Of a stretch of 64,000 nucleotides of DNA, positions 36,650 through 45,217 are shown piece by piece (positions within the stretch are counted from its first letter, which is position 1; the number at the start of each line of letters is the position of its first letter). Source of the DNA: Fuerstiella sp. (GTDB taxonomy: Bacteria; Planctomycetota; Planctomycetia; Planctomycetales; Planctomycetaceae); the NCBI GenBank assembly GCA_022843805.1, contig JALHMY010000013.1:55342-119341 (forward strand). The letters are read 5' to 3'. The notes beneath the pieces were generated by a model. That model did no database searches and was not told the origin of the DNA. It saw nothing but the letters and a program-made list of their open reading frames with translations. Both the position numbers and the translations under genes were made by a program.

Positions 36650-38137
36650 ATGCAGCGACTGACGTTTATCCTGCTGTTATTGATAGTCTGGATGGCTGGC
36701 AGTAAGGCGTTCGCTCAGAATGACCGGAAGCCTAACGTACTGTTTGTGCTGTGCGACGACCTGCGTCCCGATGCGCTAAGCTGTTATGGGTCGTTGCATG
36801 TGAAGACGCCGCATATTGATGCGATTGCGTCCGGTGGCATACGATTTTCCAGCGCATATTGCACGACATCACTTTGTTCGCCCAGTCGAGCCAGCATTCT
36901 GACGGGACTTTATGCTCATCGTCATGGAGTGCGTGACAACTTCACCGAGCTGCCCGCGGCTTTGCCGCACTGGCCGGGCAGGCTGCAGGAGCAGGGATAC
37001 CGAACTGCCTGGTTGGGGAAATGGCACATGGGCGAAGACAACGACGAGCCACGGTCAGGGTTCGACTGGTTCGTTACTCACAAAGGGCAGGGGAAGTATT
37101 TTGATACCGAGTGGAATGTTAATGGGCAAAAGCGGGAGGCTCCCAAAGGTTATTACACTCATGTGGTCACTGACTATGCGATTGACTGGCTGAAGCAGCA
37201 ATCGGCGGATCAGCCGTGGGCTCTGTGTATCGGACAAAAGGCTCCGCACTCGTTTTACTTTCCCGAGGAAAAGTATGCTCACGCATTTGACGCCGTGCAG
37301 GTTCCTTATCCGCCCAGTGCGTTTGCTCTCGACGGGAAGCCGGACTGGATTCGTCAGCGACTGCGAACATGGCACGGAATCTACGGACCACTATTCGAGT
37401 GGCGCAAGGAGTTTCCGAACGACCGACCTGAGGCGGTAAAGGATTTTGAGAACATGGTCCATGCGTATTGGGGAACCGTGCTGAGTGTTGATGACAGCAT
37501 GGGTCGACTGACGTCCTTTTTAAAGGAGTCAGGACAGTACGAGAATACGATTATTGTTTTTATGGGCGATAACGGTCTTCTGGAAGGTGAACATGGTATG
37601 GTTGATAAGCGAACCATGCATGAACCCAGTATTCGAATTCCTGTGATTGCGCGAGGCCCCGGTCTGCCGGTGGGTCGAATTGTGAGCGAGCAGGTGCTGA
37701 CGACGGATATTGCGCCGAGTCTGCTCGAGTTGTGTGGTGCTCCAGCGCTGGCGGATGTACAGGGAAGCTCGTGGGTCCGGCTGGTCAGTGAATCGGATCC
37801 ATCGTGGCGGAAGTCGTGGTTTTACGAATACAACTACGAAAAGCAGTTTCCGTATACTCCCAACGTACGTGGAGTTCGCACTGACCGATGGAAATTCATT
37901 CGATATCCGCATGGAGACGGCAGTCCGGACCGGCATTTGGCCGAACTTTACGATCTGAAGAATGATCCTCAGGAACTGCATAATCTGGCGGTTTCTTCCG
38001 AACATGCCGGGATACGAAAGAATCTTGAGGCAGAACTGGATCGGCTGCTTGCCGCCGAGGGTCTGACGGCTGAGAGTGATCGAATGCCGCTGGATGAAGG
38101 TATCAAAACTCAACTCCCGGATAAGAAGATTCGTTGA
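36650..38137 (+). CDS. Secreted sulfatase
   Basis: A 495-residue sulfatase from ATG 36650, the first Met of a clean signal peptide (FILLLLIVWMAGSKAFA); a TTG 15 codons earlier is less likely. RKPNVLFVLCDDLRPDALS gives the metal Asp pair at 36-37, with Cys-rather-than-Ala just before. CSPSRASILTG holds the formylglycine Cys at residue 76. GKWHMGED lies near residue 127 and GDNGLLEGEHGMVDKRT near residue 310, the classic lower metal-site motif. The sequence resembles iduronate- or heparan-type sulfatases more than aryl sulfatases, but the substrate is inferred. It begins 57 bp after the isomerase stop. Confidence 0.95.
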   Translation: MQRLTFILLLLIVWMAGSKAFAQNDRKPNVLFVLCDDLRPDALSCYGSLHVKTPHIDAIASGGIRFSSAYCTTSLCSPSRASILTGLYAHRHGVRDNFTELPAALPHWPGRLQEQGYRTAWLGKWHMGEDNDEPRSGFDWFVTHKGQGKYFDTEWNVNGQKREAPKGYYTHVVTDYAIDWLKQQSADQPWALCIGQKAPHSFYFPEEKYAHAFDAVQVPYPPSAFALDGKPDWIRQRLRTWHGIYGPLFEWRKEFPNDRPEAVKDFENMVHAYWGTVLSVDDSMGRLTSFLKESGQYENTIIVFMGDNGLLEGEHGMVDKRTMHEPSIRIPVIARGPGLPVGRIVSEQVLTTDIAPSLLELCGAPALADVQGSSWVRLVSESDPSWRKSWFYEYNYEKQFPYTPNVRGVRTDRWKFIRYPHGDGSPDRHLAELYDLKNDPQELHNLAVSSEHAGIRKNLEAELDRLLAAEGLTAESDRMPLDEGIKTQLPDKKIR

Positions 38138-38260
38138 ACAGGCACTTCATGCGCCTTAAGGTTCGGCCATTCGAATGTCGGTCACATCTGCCTTGCAGAA
38201 CTTTTGCAGGTCCTGCCCGGACTTTCCACGATTCTTTTCCCAACTGAGTGTGTAACTGGC

Positions 38261-39595
38261 ATGATCAGCTCGTTAAACCGCCCGTCTTCAAGTCGTTACA
38301 TGTGGACGGTCGTCGGATTGCTGTGGCCCGTGGCGCTTCTGAACTATCTGGATCGTCAGATGCTGGCCGCCATGAAATTTTCTGTTATGTCCGACATACC
38401 CAGTATTGGCACTGACGCTAACTGGGGATACATGCTCGGTCAGTTCAAGCTGGTCTATGCATTTCTCAGTCCGGTCGGTGGTCTGATTGCCGATCGCTAT
38501 AGTCGGCGATTGACGATCTGTGGCAGTCTGTTCGTCTGGTCGGCAGTGACGTATGCGACGGGATATGTGACCACCTACAATGGTTTGCTCTGGACTCGCA
38601 CACTGATGGGTATCAGTGAGGCATTTTACATTCCGGCCGCACTTGCGCTGATTGCAGACTTTCACCATGCGGGAACTCGTTCGCGTGCCGTGGGGATTCA
38701 CCAGATGGCAATCTATACGGGCATCATTGTCGGTGGATTCAGCGGTTTTGTGGCAGATGCTCCTTCACTGGGATGGAGATTTGCATTTGATCTGACGGGA
38801 CTGGTGGGGATCATTTATGCGGTACCGCTTCTGTTTCTATTGAAGGATGTTCCCGCGAGAGAGCCGGAAACGGAAGCGTTGAGGGAGTCTTCAGCTGCCA
38901 CCCGGGATGCTCGACAATCCGTGCATTCTTCACTTACGAATTCTCAGGAAACCAGTGATCCGACTGGTCGACAGGCAGCATTGACGATTTCAGCATTTCG
39001 CTCCATGACCAGCCTGCTGACCAACGGTTCGTTCATTCTGCTGGTTCTGTATTTCACGCTTCCGGCGATGGCTGGCTGGGTGGTGAAAGACTGGATGCCG
39101 GCAATTTTGAAAGAGAAATTTGATATCGGACAGGGGATGGCCGGTGTATCTGCGACGCTGTATGTGAATATTGCCTCGATTCTGGGCGCCGTGCTTGGGG
39201 GCGTGCTGGCGGATCGATGGCTGAAACGTTCGATTCGGGGGAGGATCTACACCAGTGCAATCGGAATGACTTTGTTCATTCCGGCGCTTTTTGGAGTGGG
39301 AAACTCAGGCAGTCTGATGATGGCAGTGTCGTTTCTGATGTTGTTTGGTCTGGGGTGGGGCTTTTTTGACTGCAATAACATGCCCATTCTGAGTCAGATT
39401 GTGCGGCCCGATCAGCGAGCGACCGGGTATGGGATCATGAATCTGATCAGCATTAGCTGCGGCGGATTTGCCGACTGGGGATTCGGCGAACTCCAGGATC
39501 GAAATGTTCCGCTTCAGGCAATTTTTGGAGTGTTCGCCAGTATTGCAATGGTGTCCGTCGTGCTTGTACTGCTGATTCGGCCCAGGACGGAATGA
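38261..39595 (+). CDS. Major facilitator superfamily transporter
   Basis: A 444-residue MFS protein from ATG 38261; a TTG 19 codons upstream is discarded. About 12 helices are visible, beginning WTVVGLLWPVALLNYLDRQML. The A-motif GLIADRYSRRLTI at about residue 75-87 and a degenerate counterpart GGVLADRWLKRS near residue 325 mark the two six-helix halves. A cytoplasmic linker of about 50 polar residues (EPETEALRESSAATRDARQS) joins them. Relatives include hexuronate and organophosphate transporters of the ACS/UhpC group. It follows the sulfatase after 123 bp and probably imports the sugar released by it, which is inference. Confidence 0.9.
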   Translation: MISSLNRPSSSRYMWTVVGLLWPVALLNYLDRQMLAAMKFSVMSDIPSIGTDANWGYMLGQFKLVYAFLSPVGGLIADRYSRRLTICGSLFVWSAVTYATGYVTTYNGLLWTRTLMGISEAFYIPAALALIADFHHAGTRSRAVGIHQMAIYTGIIVGGFSGFVADAPSLGWRFAFDLTGLVGIIYAVPLLFLLKDVPAREPETEALRESSAATRDARQSVHSSLTNSQETSDPTGRQAALTISAFRSMTSLLTNGSFILLVLYFTLPAMAGWVVKDWMPAILKEKFDIGQGMAGVSATLYVNIASILGAVLGGVLADRWLKRSIRGRIYTSAIGMTLFIPALFGVGNSGSLMMAVSFLMLFGLGWGFFDCNNMPILSQIVRPDQRATGYGIMNLISISCGGFADWGFGELQDRNVPLQAIFGVFASIAMVSVVLVLLIRPRTE

Positions 39596-39841
39596 TCTGT
39601 GCCGTAGAATTCAGGGGGATTCCTGCTGAAAATCGCCTCAATTCCTGGGAAAATGCCTCCAGATGCGATTTTGTGAGCTAACCTGACAAACTTATTTTCG
39701 CAGGTGTCTGAACCTCATTTCACTGGCTCACAGTGAACCGCCGGATTCGCTACACTGTCCGCAGTTCAGTTGTAATCAGTGCAAAAAGCCTGATCATCCT
39801 GTATTCCTGTTCATGGTTCCTGTCAGCAGGTTGGAATTTCG

Positions 39842-40702
39842 ATGTCGCGGAAAGTCTATGTTGCCGGAAAGCTGGTTCCTGCGGATCAGGCAACTGTCAG
39901 CGTATTTGACCATGGTTTGTTGTATGGAGACGGGATTTTTGAAGGGATTCGAGTCTACAGCGGTCGAGTTTTTCTTCTCGGCGAGCATATTACGCGACTG
40001 TACGAAAGTGCACTGGCGATCCGTCTGCAAATTCCGATGACTCCGGAGGAAATGACGAAGGCCGTCGAGGACACCGTTCGCGAGAATGGTATTGAGGATG
40101 GTTATGTGCGTCTGGTTGTCACGCGGGGTGCCGGTTCACTGGGGCTGGATATTCGCCGTACCAGCAATCCTCAGGTGATTGTGATCGCTGACACGATTTC
40201 CCTGTACCCCGCCGAACTTTATCAGACCGGGATGAAGCTGATCACGGCCAGTACCATCCGCAACCATCCGGGCGCTTTGAGTCCTCGGATCAAGTCACTG
40301 AATTACCTCAACAACATCATGGCCAAGATTGAGGGCACTGACGCAGGAACCGTTGAGGCCCTGATGCTGAACCATAACGGAGAAGTATCCGAATGCACGG
40401 GTGACAATATCTTTATCGTGCGAAATGGGGTATTGAAAACTCCTCCCACGGATGCAGGAATTCTGGAAGGAATCACGCGAAATGCCGTGATTCGGCTGGC
40501 TCGTGAGGCGGGTATCGAAGTTCGCGAATGTGTGATGGTGCGACACGACATCTTCACAGCTGATGAATGTTTTCTGACGGGAACGGCGGCGGAAGTCATT
40601 GCCGTGATCAGTCTCGACGGAAGGCAGATAGGGAATGGCAAGCCTGGGCCGGTCACCTGCGATCTTCTGCAGCGATTTCAGAAACTGACACGATCCGTCT
40701 GA
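39842..40702 (+). CDS. ilvE: Branched-chain amino acid aminotransferase
   Basis: A 286-residue class IV PLP aminotransferase. DHGLLYGDGIFEGIR near residues 23-37 and the catalytic Lys151 in PRIKSLNYLNNI are diagnostic, as is the C-terminal EALMLNHNGEVSECTGDNIF segment and FLTGTAAEVIAV. The enzyme reversibly transfers amino groups between 2-oxoglutarate and leucine, isoleucine or valine. Length and motif spacing are typical. It sits alone: 246 bp after the MFS gene and 73 bp before tatC, with no isoleucine/valine biosynthetic gene nearby. ATG at 39842 is preceded by a weak site. Confidence 0.9.
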   Translation: MSRKVYVAGKLVPADQATVSVFDHGLLYGDGIFEGIRVYSGRVFLLGEHITRLYESALAIRLQIPMTPEEMTKAVEDTVRENGIEDGYVRLVVTRGAGSLGLDIRRTSNPQVIVIADTISLYPAELYQTGMKLITASTIRNHPGALSPRIKSLNYLNNIMAKIEGTDAGTVEALMLNHNGEVSECTGDNIFIVRNGVLKTPPTDAGILEGITRNAVIRLAREAGIEVRECVMVRHDIFTADECFLTGTAAEVIAVISLDGRQIGNGKPGPVTCDLLQRFQKLTRSV

Positions 40703-40775
40703 CAGGTTGCCCGGCAGGGCGCCGGAATTCATCAGTCTGAATCAACGAAGTACAGAATGAACCAGGGACATTGAA

Positions 40776-41897
40776 ATGGCTCGGTCTCGCGACTTGTTCG
40801 ATGACACAACGATGAGCTTTGGTGAGCACCTGGAAGTGCTGCGCGTGCATGTGTTTCGAGCAGGTCTGGGGGCCATGTTGTGCGTCATTGTCTGCCTGTT
40901 CTTTGGAGATCGGGTCTTCTCAATTTTGCGGGCACCCATCGAACGGGTTCTGGCAACACGCGGTATCTCCGTGGAGAATGATGCGCCGACGCAGACATTC
41001 TGGGAATACCTGCAGGGGTTGTTTGGCAGTGAGCCGGTGACGCCGGATGCTGATGTAAAAACCCCGGAGATGGCTGCCGAGCTCCGTCCGGATCAGTTGA
41101 GGGTTTCGGTTTCGCGGGAGGAGCTGCGGAGGCACGGAATGGTGTTGGCGGCAAGCGATTCCGCATTGCATGACCTGGATACTAAGGGCCAGGACAATAA
41201 GAGCCTGGATAATTCGGGCCAGGATGTTGCGGCCGCAGACACTTCGAAAAAGGGTGAATCGGTGCAGATGGTGCTGACCGCGCCGGAGTTTGCTCAGCTG
41301 CATCAGCTGATCAAGGAGATGAGTCAGGTAACCACGCTGAAAGCCGAAGAAGGATTTGTCACATATATCAAGGTGTGTTCCATTGCCGGATTTGTTGTGG
41401 CATCTCCGTGGGTTTTCTATCAGCTGTGGCTGTTTGTTGCTTCAGGCCTGCATCCTCATGAACGCAAGTATGTTTACGTTTACCTGCCAATGAGTCTGGT
41501 GCTGTTTCTGGCCGGAGCGTATGCTGGCTTTTTCTATGCGTTTCCGCTGATGCTTCAGTTTTTTGTGTCGTTCAATACCTGGCTCAACATTTCCATGCAG
41601 CCAAGGTTGTCCGAATACATCAGCCTCGCCCTCATTCTGCCGCTGATGTTTGGCATTAGTTTTCAGCTGCCTCTGGTCATGCTGTTTCTGGAACGAATAG
41701 GTATATTTACGGTGGACCAGTATAAGGGTAATCGGCGAATGGCGATTCTCGTGATCGCAATCCTGTCGATGGTGCTGACCACGTCCCCGGATCCCGGCAG
41801 CATGATTCTGATGATGATTCCGCTGATCTTTCTGTACGAAGTCGGGATTCATCTGTGCCGTTTCCGTATCAGCGCGCCTCCCGCGCCGATTCAGTAG
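40776..41897 (+). CDS. tatC: Sec-independent translocase TatC with enlarged first periplasmic loop
   Basis: A 373-residue TatC. The N-terminal FGEHLEVLR (residues 15-23), including the conserved Glu for Tat signal recognition, and the first helix (about 28-52) are normal. The loop after helix 1, residues ~60-185, is an unusually long, acidic, repetitive segment (DTKGQDNKSLDNSGQD) where a typical TatC has a short loop. The remaining helices, from FVTYIKVCSIAGFVVASPW near 195, fit a complete TatC of six helices, with GLHPHERKYV at 224-233. It exports folded twin-arginine proteins; four DUF1501 proteins here carry RR-type leaders. No tatA/tatB is adjacent. Confidence 0.93.
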   Translation: MARSRDLFDDTTMSFGEHLEVLRVHVFRAGLGAMLCVIVCLFFGDRVFSILRAPIERVLATRGISVENDAPTQTFWEYLQGLFGSEPVTPDADVKTPEMAAELRPDQLRVSVSREELRRHGMVLAASDSALHDLDTKGQDNKSLDNSGQDVAAADTSKKGESVQMVLTAPEFAQLHQLIKEMSQVTTLKAEEGFVTYIKVCSIAGFVVASPWVFYQLWLFVASGLHPHERKYVYVYLPMSLVLFLAGAYAGFFYAFPLMLQFFVSFNTWLNISMQPRLSEYISLALILPLMFGISFQLPLVMLFLERIGIFTVDQYKGNRRMAILVIAILSMVLTTSPDPGSMILMMIPLIFLYEVGIHLCRFRISAPPAPIQ

Positions 41898-42055
41898 AAG
41901 CCTCAGTAGCCAGTGATTCCTGAATCGTTTGCTAAACTGGTGGACGCATGCTCTGTTCTGCGTGACACTGAGTTGGGGATCATCTAGAAATATCGGGCGA
42001 CAGGATGACGGATAGAGACCGCTGCAGGGTGCTCCCCGGGTTGATGAGGAACGTG

Positions 42056-43573
42056 ATGCTACTGAACTGGTTAAAACAGAGTAACCGATTTAAGCAAGTC
42101 GCTGAGCCGTCCGAATTCCCCGGTTCAGTGACCACACGATTTTTTCCAATGTTGCGCAGAATTGGAGTTCTCTGTTGCGCCTTCCCTGTGTTGTTTTTTC
42201 TGGTGGCTGAGCTGAAGGCGGACGAGAAATCTTCAGCTGTCCAGCAGCGCACCGCTACCATTATTTGTCCGTGGGCGCCGGGGGGCGGGACTGATCGAGT
42301 CGCCAGGTTTTGGGCGGATGCCCTGCAAAAGGAGTATGGAAAACCGTTTGTGGTCGTGAATCGCACTGGCGGAGCGGGCGCGATCGGACATTTTGCGGGT
42401 GCTCATGCCAAACCCGACGGCAACACTCTGACGCTGATCACGTTTGAACTGTCCACGATGCACCGGATGAAGATCTCACGGCTGACATTCCGCGACTATG
42501 AATGTGTGCTTCAGATGAATGCGGACCCGGCTGCGATCATTGTGCAGAACGATGCTCCGTGGAAAACCGTGCAGGAATTTGTGGATGCGGCTCGAGCAAA
42601 GCCGGGCCAGCTGAAAATGTCGGGCACTGCCACAGGAGGCGCATGGGATCTGGCCCGCATCGGGATGCAGAGAGCTGCCGATTTGCCGGTTGATGCCATT
42701 ACCTGGGTACCGCATCAGGGGTCAGCGCCGTCGCTGGTGGAGTTGCTGGGTGGGCATCTGGACGCAGTGTGCTGCAGTATTCCTGAAGCCATCGCTCAGG
42801 TGACCAGTGGAAAACTGAGGGTTCTTGCGGTGATGTCGGAAGAGCGTATGGGCGACTATCCGGATATACCCACCGTCAAAGAACAGGGAATTGACTGGGC
42901 CGCAGTTGCATGGCGGGGCCTGGCACTTCCAAAGGGGACTCCGGCCTCGGTGATGGATGGCCTGACAGACGTTTGTCTGAAAATTGCAAACTCGGATGAG
43001 TTTCGGGCGTTCATGGCAAAGAATGGATATGTATTGAAGATTCGAGGGCCAGAGGAGTTTGCCGAGTTTTTGGCGCAGCAGGATGAGCAGTGGAACGAGG
43101 TTGTGCAGTTTGCCGGATATCAGAAGGGGTTGACCGGGAATAACGATCCGGGACCACTCGCTCTGCCGATGCTGCTCGTCGCCGGACTGGCGGCGGGAGG
43201 AGCAATCGAATTTTTCCGGAGTCGGCACAGAGCGACAACGGAATTGAAGGATGACAGTGCGACAGGATTGGCTGCGGCCCCGGCGTCAACTCTGGCAGAA
43301 ACTGAGTCGTTGGCTTCCGGCGGCAGCAGTCCGGTCGCGGTATCGCAGTTTGGCTGGCTGATACTAGCAATGATCGTTTACGTGGGGGCGATGCCCTGGA
43401 CCGGGTTTGCGATCAGCACATTCATTTTCGTGACGCTGCTGGTCCGGCGATTCGGCGGAAGTCTGGCTGGCGGAGCCCTGAGTGCAGCGATCATCATACT
43501 GATTATCTGGTTGCTGTTTGTCAAAGCGTTTCTGATTCAGCTTCCTGCGGGAGTTCTGGGTTTGCCTTTCTAA
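42056..43573 (+). CDS. TctC-TctB fusion (tripartite tricarboxylate transporter)
   Basis: A 505-residue protein from ATG 42056, chosen for the GAGGA site 5 nt upstream; ATG 42005 and other Met codons are possible. An N-terminal membrane segment (RRIGVLCCAFPVLFFLV) near residue 40 acts as signal or anchor. Residues ~66-355 are a TctC/Bug periplasmic binding protein: ICPWAPGGGTDRVARFWA, VVNRTGGAGAIGH and SAPSLVELLGGHLDAVCCS are family signatures. From about 365 on there are four hydrophobic helices in the TctB pattern, ending in IQLPAGVLGLPF. In most bacteria TctC and TctB are separate genes; here they are one. It lies 150 bp before tctA. Substrates are carboxylates such as citrate; this one is unknown. 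Confidence 0.88.
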   Translation: MLLNWLKQSNRFKQVAEPSEFPGSVTTRFFPMLRRIGVLCCAFPVLFFLVAELKADEKSSAVQQRTATIICPWAPGGGTDRVARFWADALQKEYGKPFVVVNRTGGAGAIGHFAGAHAKPDGNTLTLITFELSTMHRMKISRLTFRDYECVLQMNADPAAIIVQNDAPWKTVQEFVDAARAKPGQLKMSGTATGGAWDLARIGMQRAADLPVDAITWVPHQGSAPSLVELLGGHLDAVCCSIPEAIAQVTSGKLRVLAVMSEERMGDYPDIPTVKEQGIDWAAVAWRGLALPKGTPASVMDGLTDVCLKIANSDEFRAFMAKNGYVLKIRGPEEFAEFLAQQDEQWNEVVQFAGYQKGLTGNNDPGPLALPMLLVAGLAAGGAIEFFRSRHRATTELKDDSATGLAAAPASTLAETESLASGGSSPVAVSQFGWLILAMIVYVGAMPWTGFAISTFIFVTLLVRRFGGSLAGGALSAAIIILIIWLLFVKAFLIQLPAGVLGLPF

Positions 43574-43723
43574 CTGCCATAGGCTGCTGGCAGGTGATAA
43601 TGAATGTGAGACCAGAGCTGCGTACATATGGAACGAAATTGCATTAAGTGCGGGCGTGGTTACTGGCTCTTACGTATTTGGTAAGTATTCTGAGCCTGAA
43701 AAACAGGAAGATCGTGACAAGCC

Positions 43724-45217
43724 GTGATTGAACAACTTCTGACATTTGAGGTTTTGGTTCCCTGGCTGGCATCCATGGCCTTTGGTATCTTCGTCGGAGC
43801 GACGCCAGGCCTGACTGCGACCATGGCGGTTGCTCTGATTGTGCCGATCAGTTTTCAGTTTTCGAACCCGAACGTCGGGCTGGCGATGATCATCGGGGTC
43901 AGTTTCACGGCGATTTTTGCGGGTGATATTCCAGCGACCTGGCTGCGCATTCCCGGCACACCTGCTTCGGCCGCGGCGACGCTTGATGGCCATGCGATGG
44001 CCAAACAGGGCAGGGGAGGGCTCGCGCTGATGCTCGACCTTATCTGTTCCTGTCTGGGCGGACTGATTGGCGTGATTCTGCTGATCCTTGTGGCACAACC
44101 GCTCGCGACTCTCGCCCTGAAGTTCAGTGACTTTGAATACTTCTGGCTTGGGGTGCTGGGCCTCAGTATGAGTGCCCTGGTATGTCAGGGCAATACAATG
44201 CGTGGTCTGATGGCTGCCATGATGGGCGTGCTGATCTCTACAGTCGGCATGGATGTTGTTACAGGAGTACCCCGCTATCCATTGATGGAAACGCTGGGCA
44301 GCGTGGATCTGATGGGTGGATTCAATTTTATTCCCGTAATGATTGGACTGTTCGGCATTGCCGAGGTGCTGCGGAATGTGACGGCAGGAGCATCGTGGTC
44401 GGGTGCAAGCATTGATGCTTCGGAGAAACTTTCGACCAAAGAAGCACTGCGAACTGTTGTTCGATATAAATGGACGGTACTCAGTTCCAGTCTGACCGGC
44501 ACCTTCATAGGCGCATTGCCGGGCGCCGGTGCGGATGTAGCGGCCTGGGCTGCTTATGGTCAGGCACAGAAGATGTCGCGACATCCGGAAGAGTTTGGAA
44601 AAGGAGCGATCGAGGGCGTGATTGCTCCAACGAGCGCCAACAATGCAGCGGTAGCCGGCGCATGGATTCCTGCTCTGGTTTTTGGTGTTCCCGGGGATGC
44701 TGTAACAGCGATCGTTCTCGGTGCGATGCTGATGTACAATATTACCCCAGGACCACAGCTGTTCGAAAAGGACAACGATCAGGTGAATGCAATCTTCATG
44801 ATTGCACTGGTGACACAGTTTCTTCTTCTTCCGGCGGGTTATCTGGGAATCAAAACGTTTGGCTGGCTGCTGCGTTTGCCTCGTCGAGTGATCCTGACAT
44901 CGGTCGTCGTCTTTTCCGTAGTCGGCGCTTTCGCATTGAACAACAGCATGTTTGACGTTTACGTGATGCTGGCCTTTGGGGTGATTGGTTTCTTTCTGGA
45001 GACTCGAGGTGTTCCTCTGGCGCCGCTTGTGCTGGGGCTGATTCTTGGCGATCTGGTGGAACGAAAACTGCGAACCGGGCTGATTAGTTCTGGTGGTGAT
45101 CTGACACCGCTGTTCACTCGCCCTTTATGTGCATTCCTGGTGTTGATTCTTGTGAGTGCGCTCGTCGCAACTCCTCTGATGCAGCTGATCAGGAAGATCG
45201 GCCGTCCGACTCAATAA
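43724..45217 (+). CDS. TctA-family large permease subunit
   Basis: A 497-residue TctA permease, with GTG start 43724 and an AGGAAG site upstream (spacing about 14, longer than ideal). About 12 helices are visible. The family signature GATPGLTATMAVALIVPISF near residue 25 and the repeated PGAGADVAAWAAYGQAQK and APTSANNAAVAGAWIPALVF segments in the second half are characteristic. It would use a membrane ion gradient to take up carboxylates delivered by the TctC part of the preceding gene. Its TAA overlaps the last 7 bp of the convergent hydrolase gene. No regulator such as a two-component system is adjacent. Confidence 0.93.
   Translation: MIEQLLTFEVLVPWLASMAFGIFVGATPGLTATMAVALIVPISFQFSNPNVGLAMIIGVSFTAIFAGDIPATWLRIPGTPASAAATLDGHAMAKQGRGGLALMLDLICSCLGGLIGVILLILVAQPLATLALKFSDFEYFWLGVLGLSMSALVCQGNTMRGLMAAMMGVLISTVGMDVVTGVPRYPLMETLGSVDLMGGFNFIPVMIGLFGIAEVLRNVTAGASWSGASIDASEKLSTKEALRTVVRYKWTVLSSSLTGTFIGALPGAGADVAAWAAYGQAQKMSRHPEEFGKGAIEGVIAPTSANNAAVAGAWIPALVFGVPGDAVTAIVLGAMLMYNITPGPQLFEKDNDQVNAIFMIALVTQFLLLPAGYLGIKTFGWLLRLPRRVILTSVVVFSVVGAFALNNSMFDVYVMLAFGVIGFFLETRGVPLAPLVLGLILGDLVERKLRTGLISSGGDLTPLFTRPLCAFLVLILVSALVATPLMQLIRKIGRPTQ

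Noticed and set aside
43670..44584. 304-codon minus-strand open frame rich in His, Gln and Ser
   Set aside because: Antisense to tctA, which has an unambiguous family signature; no motif in the shadow frame.
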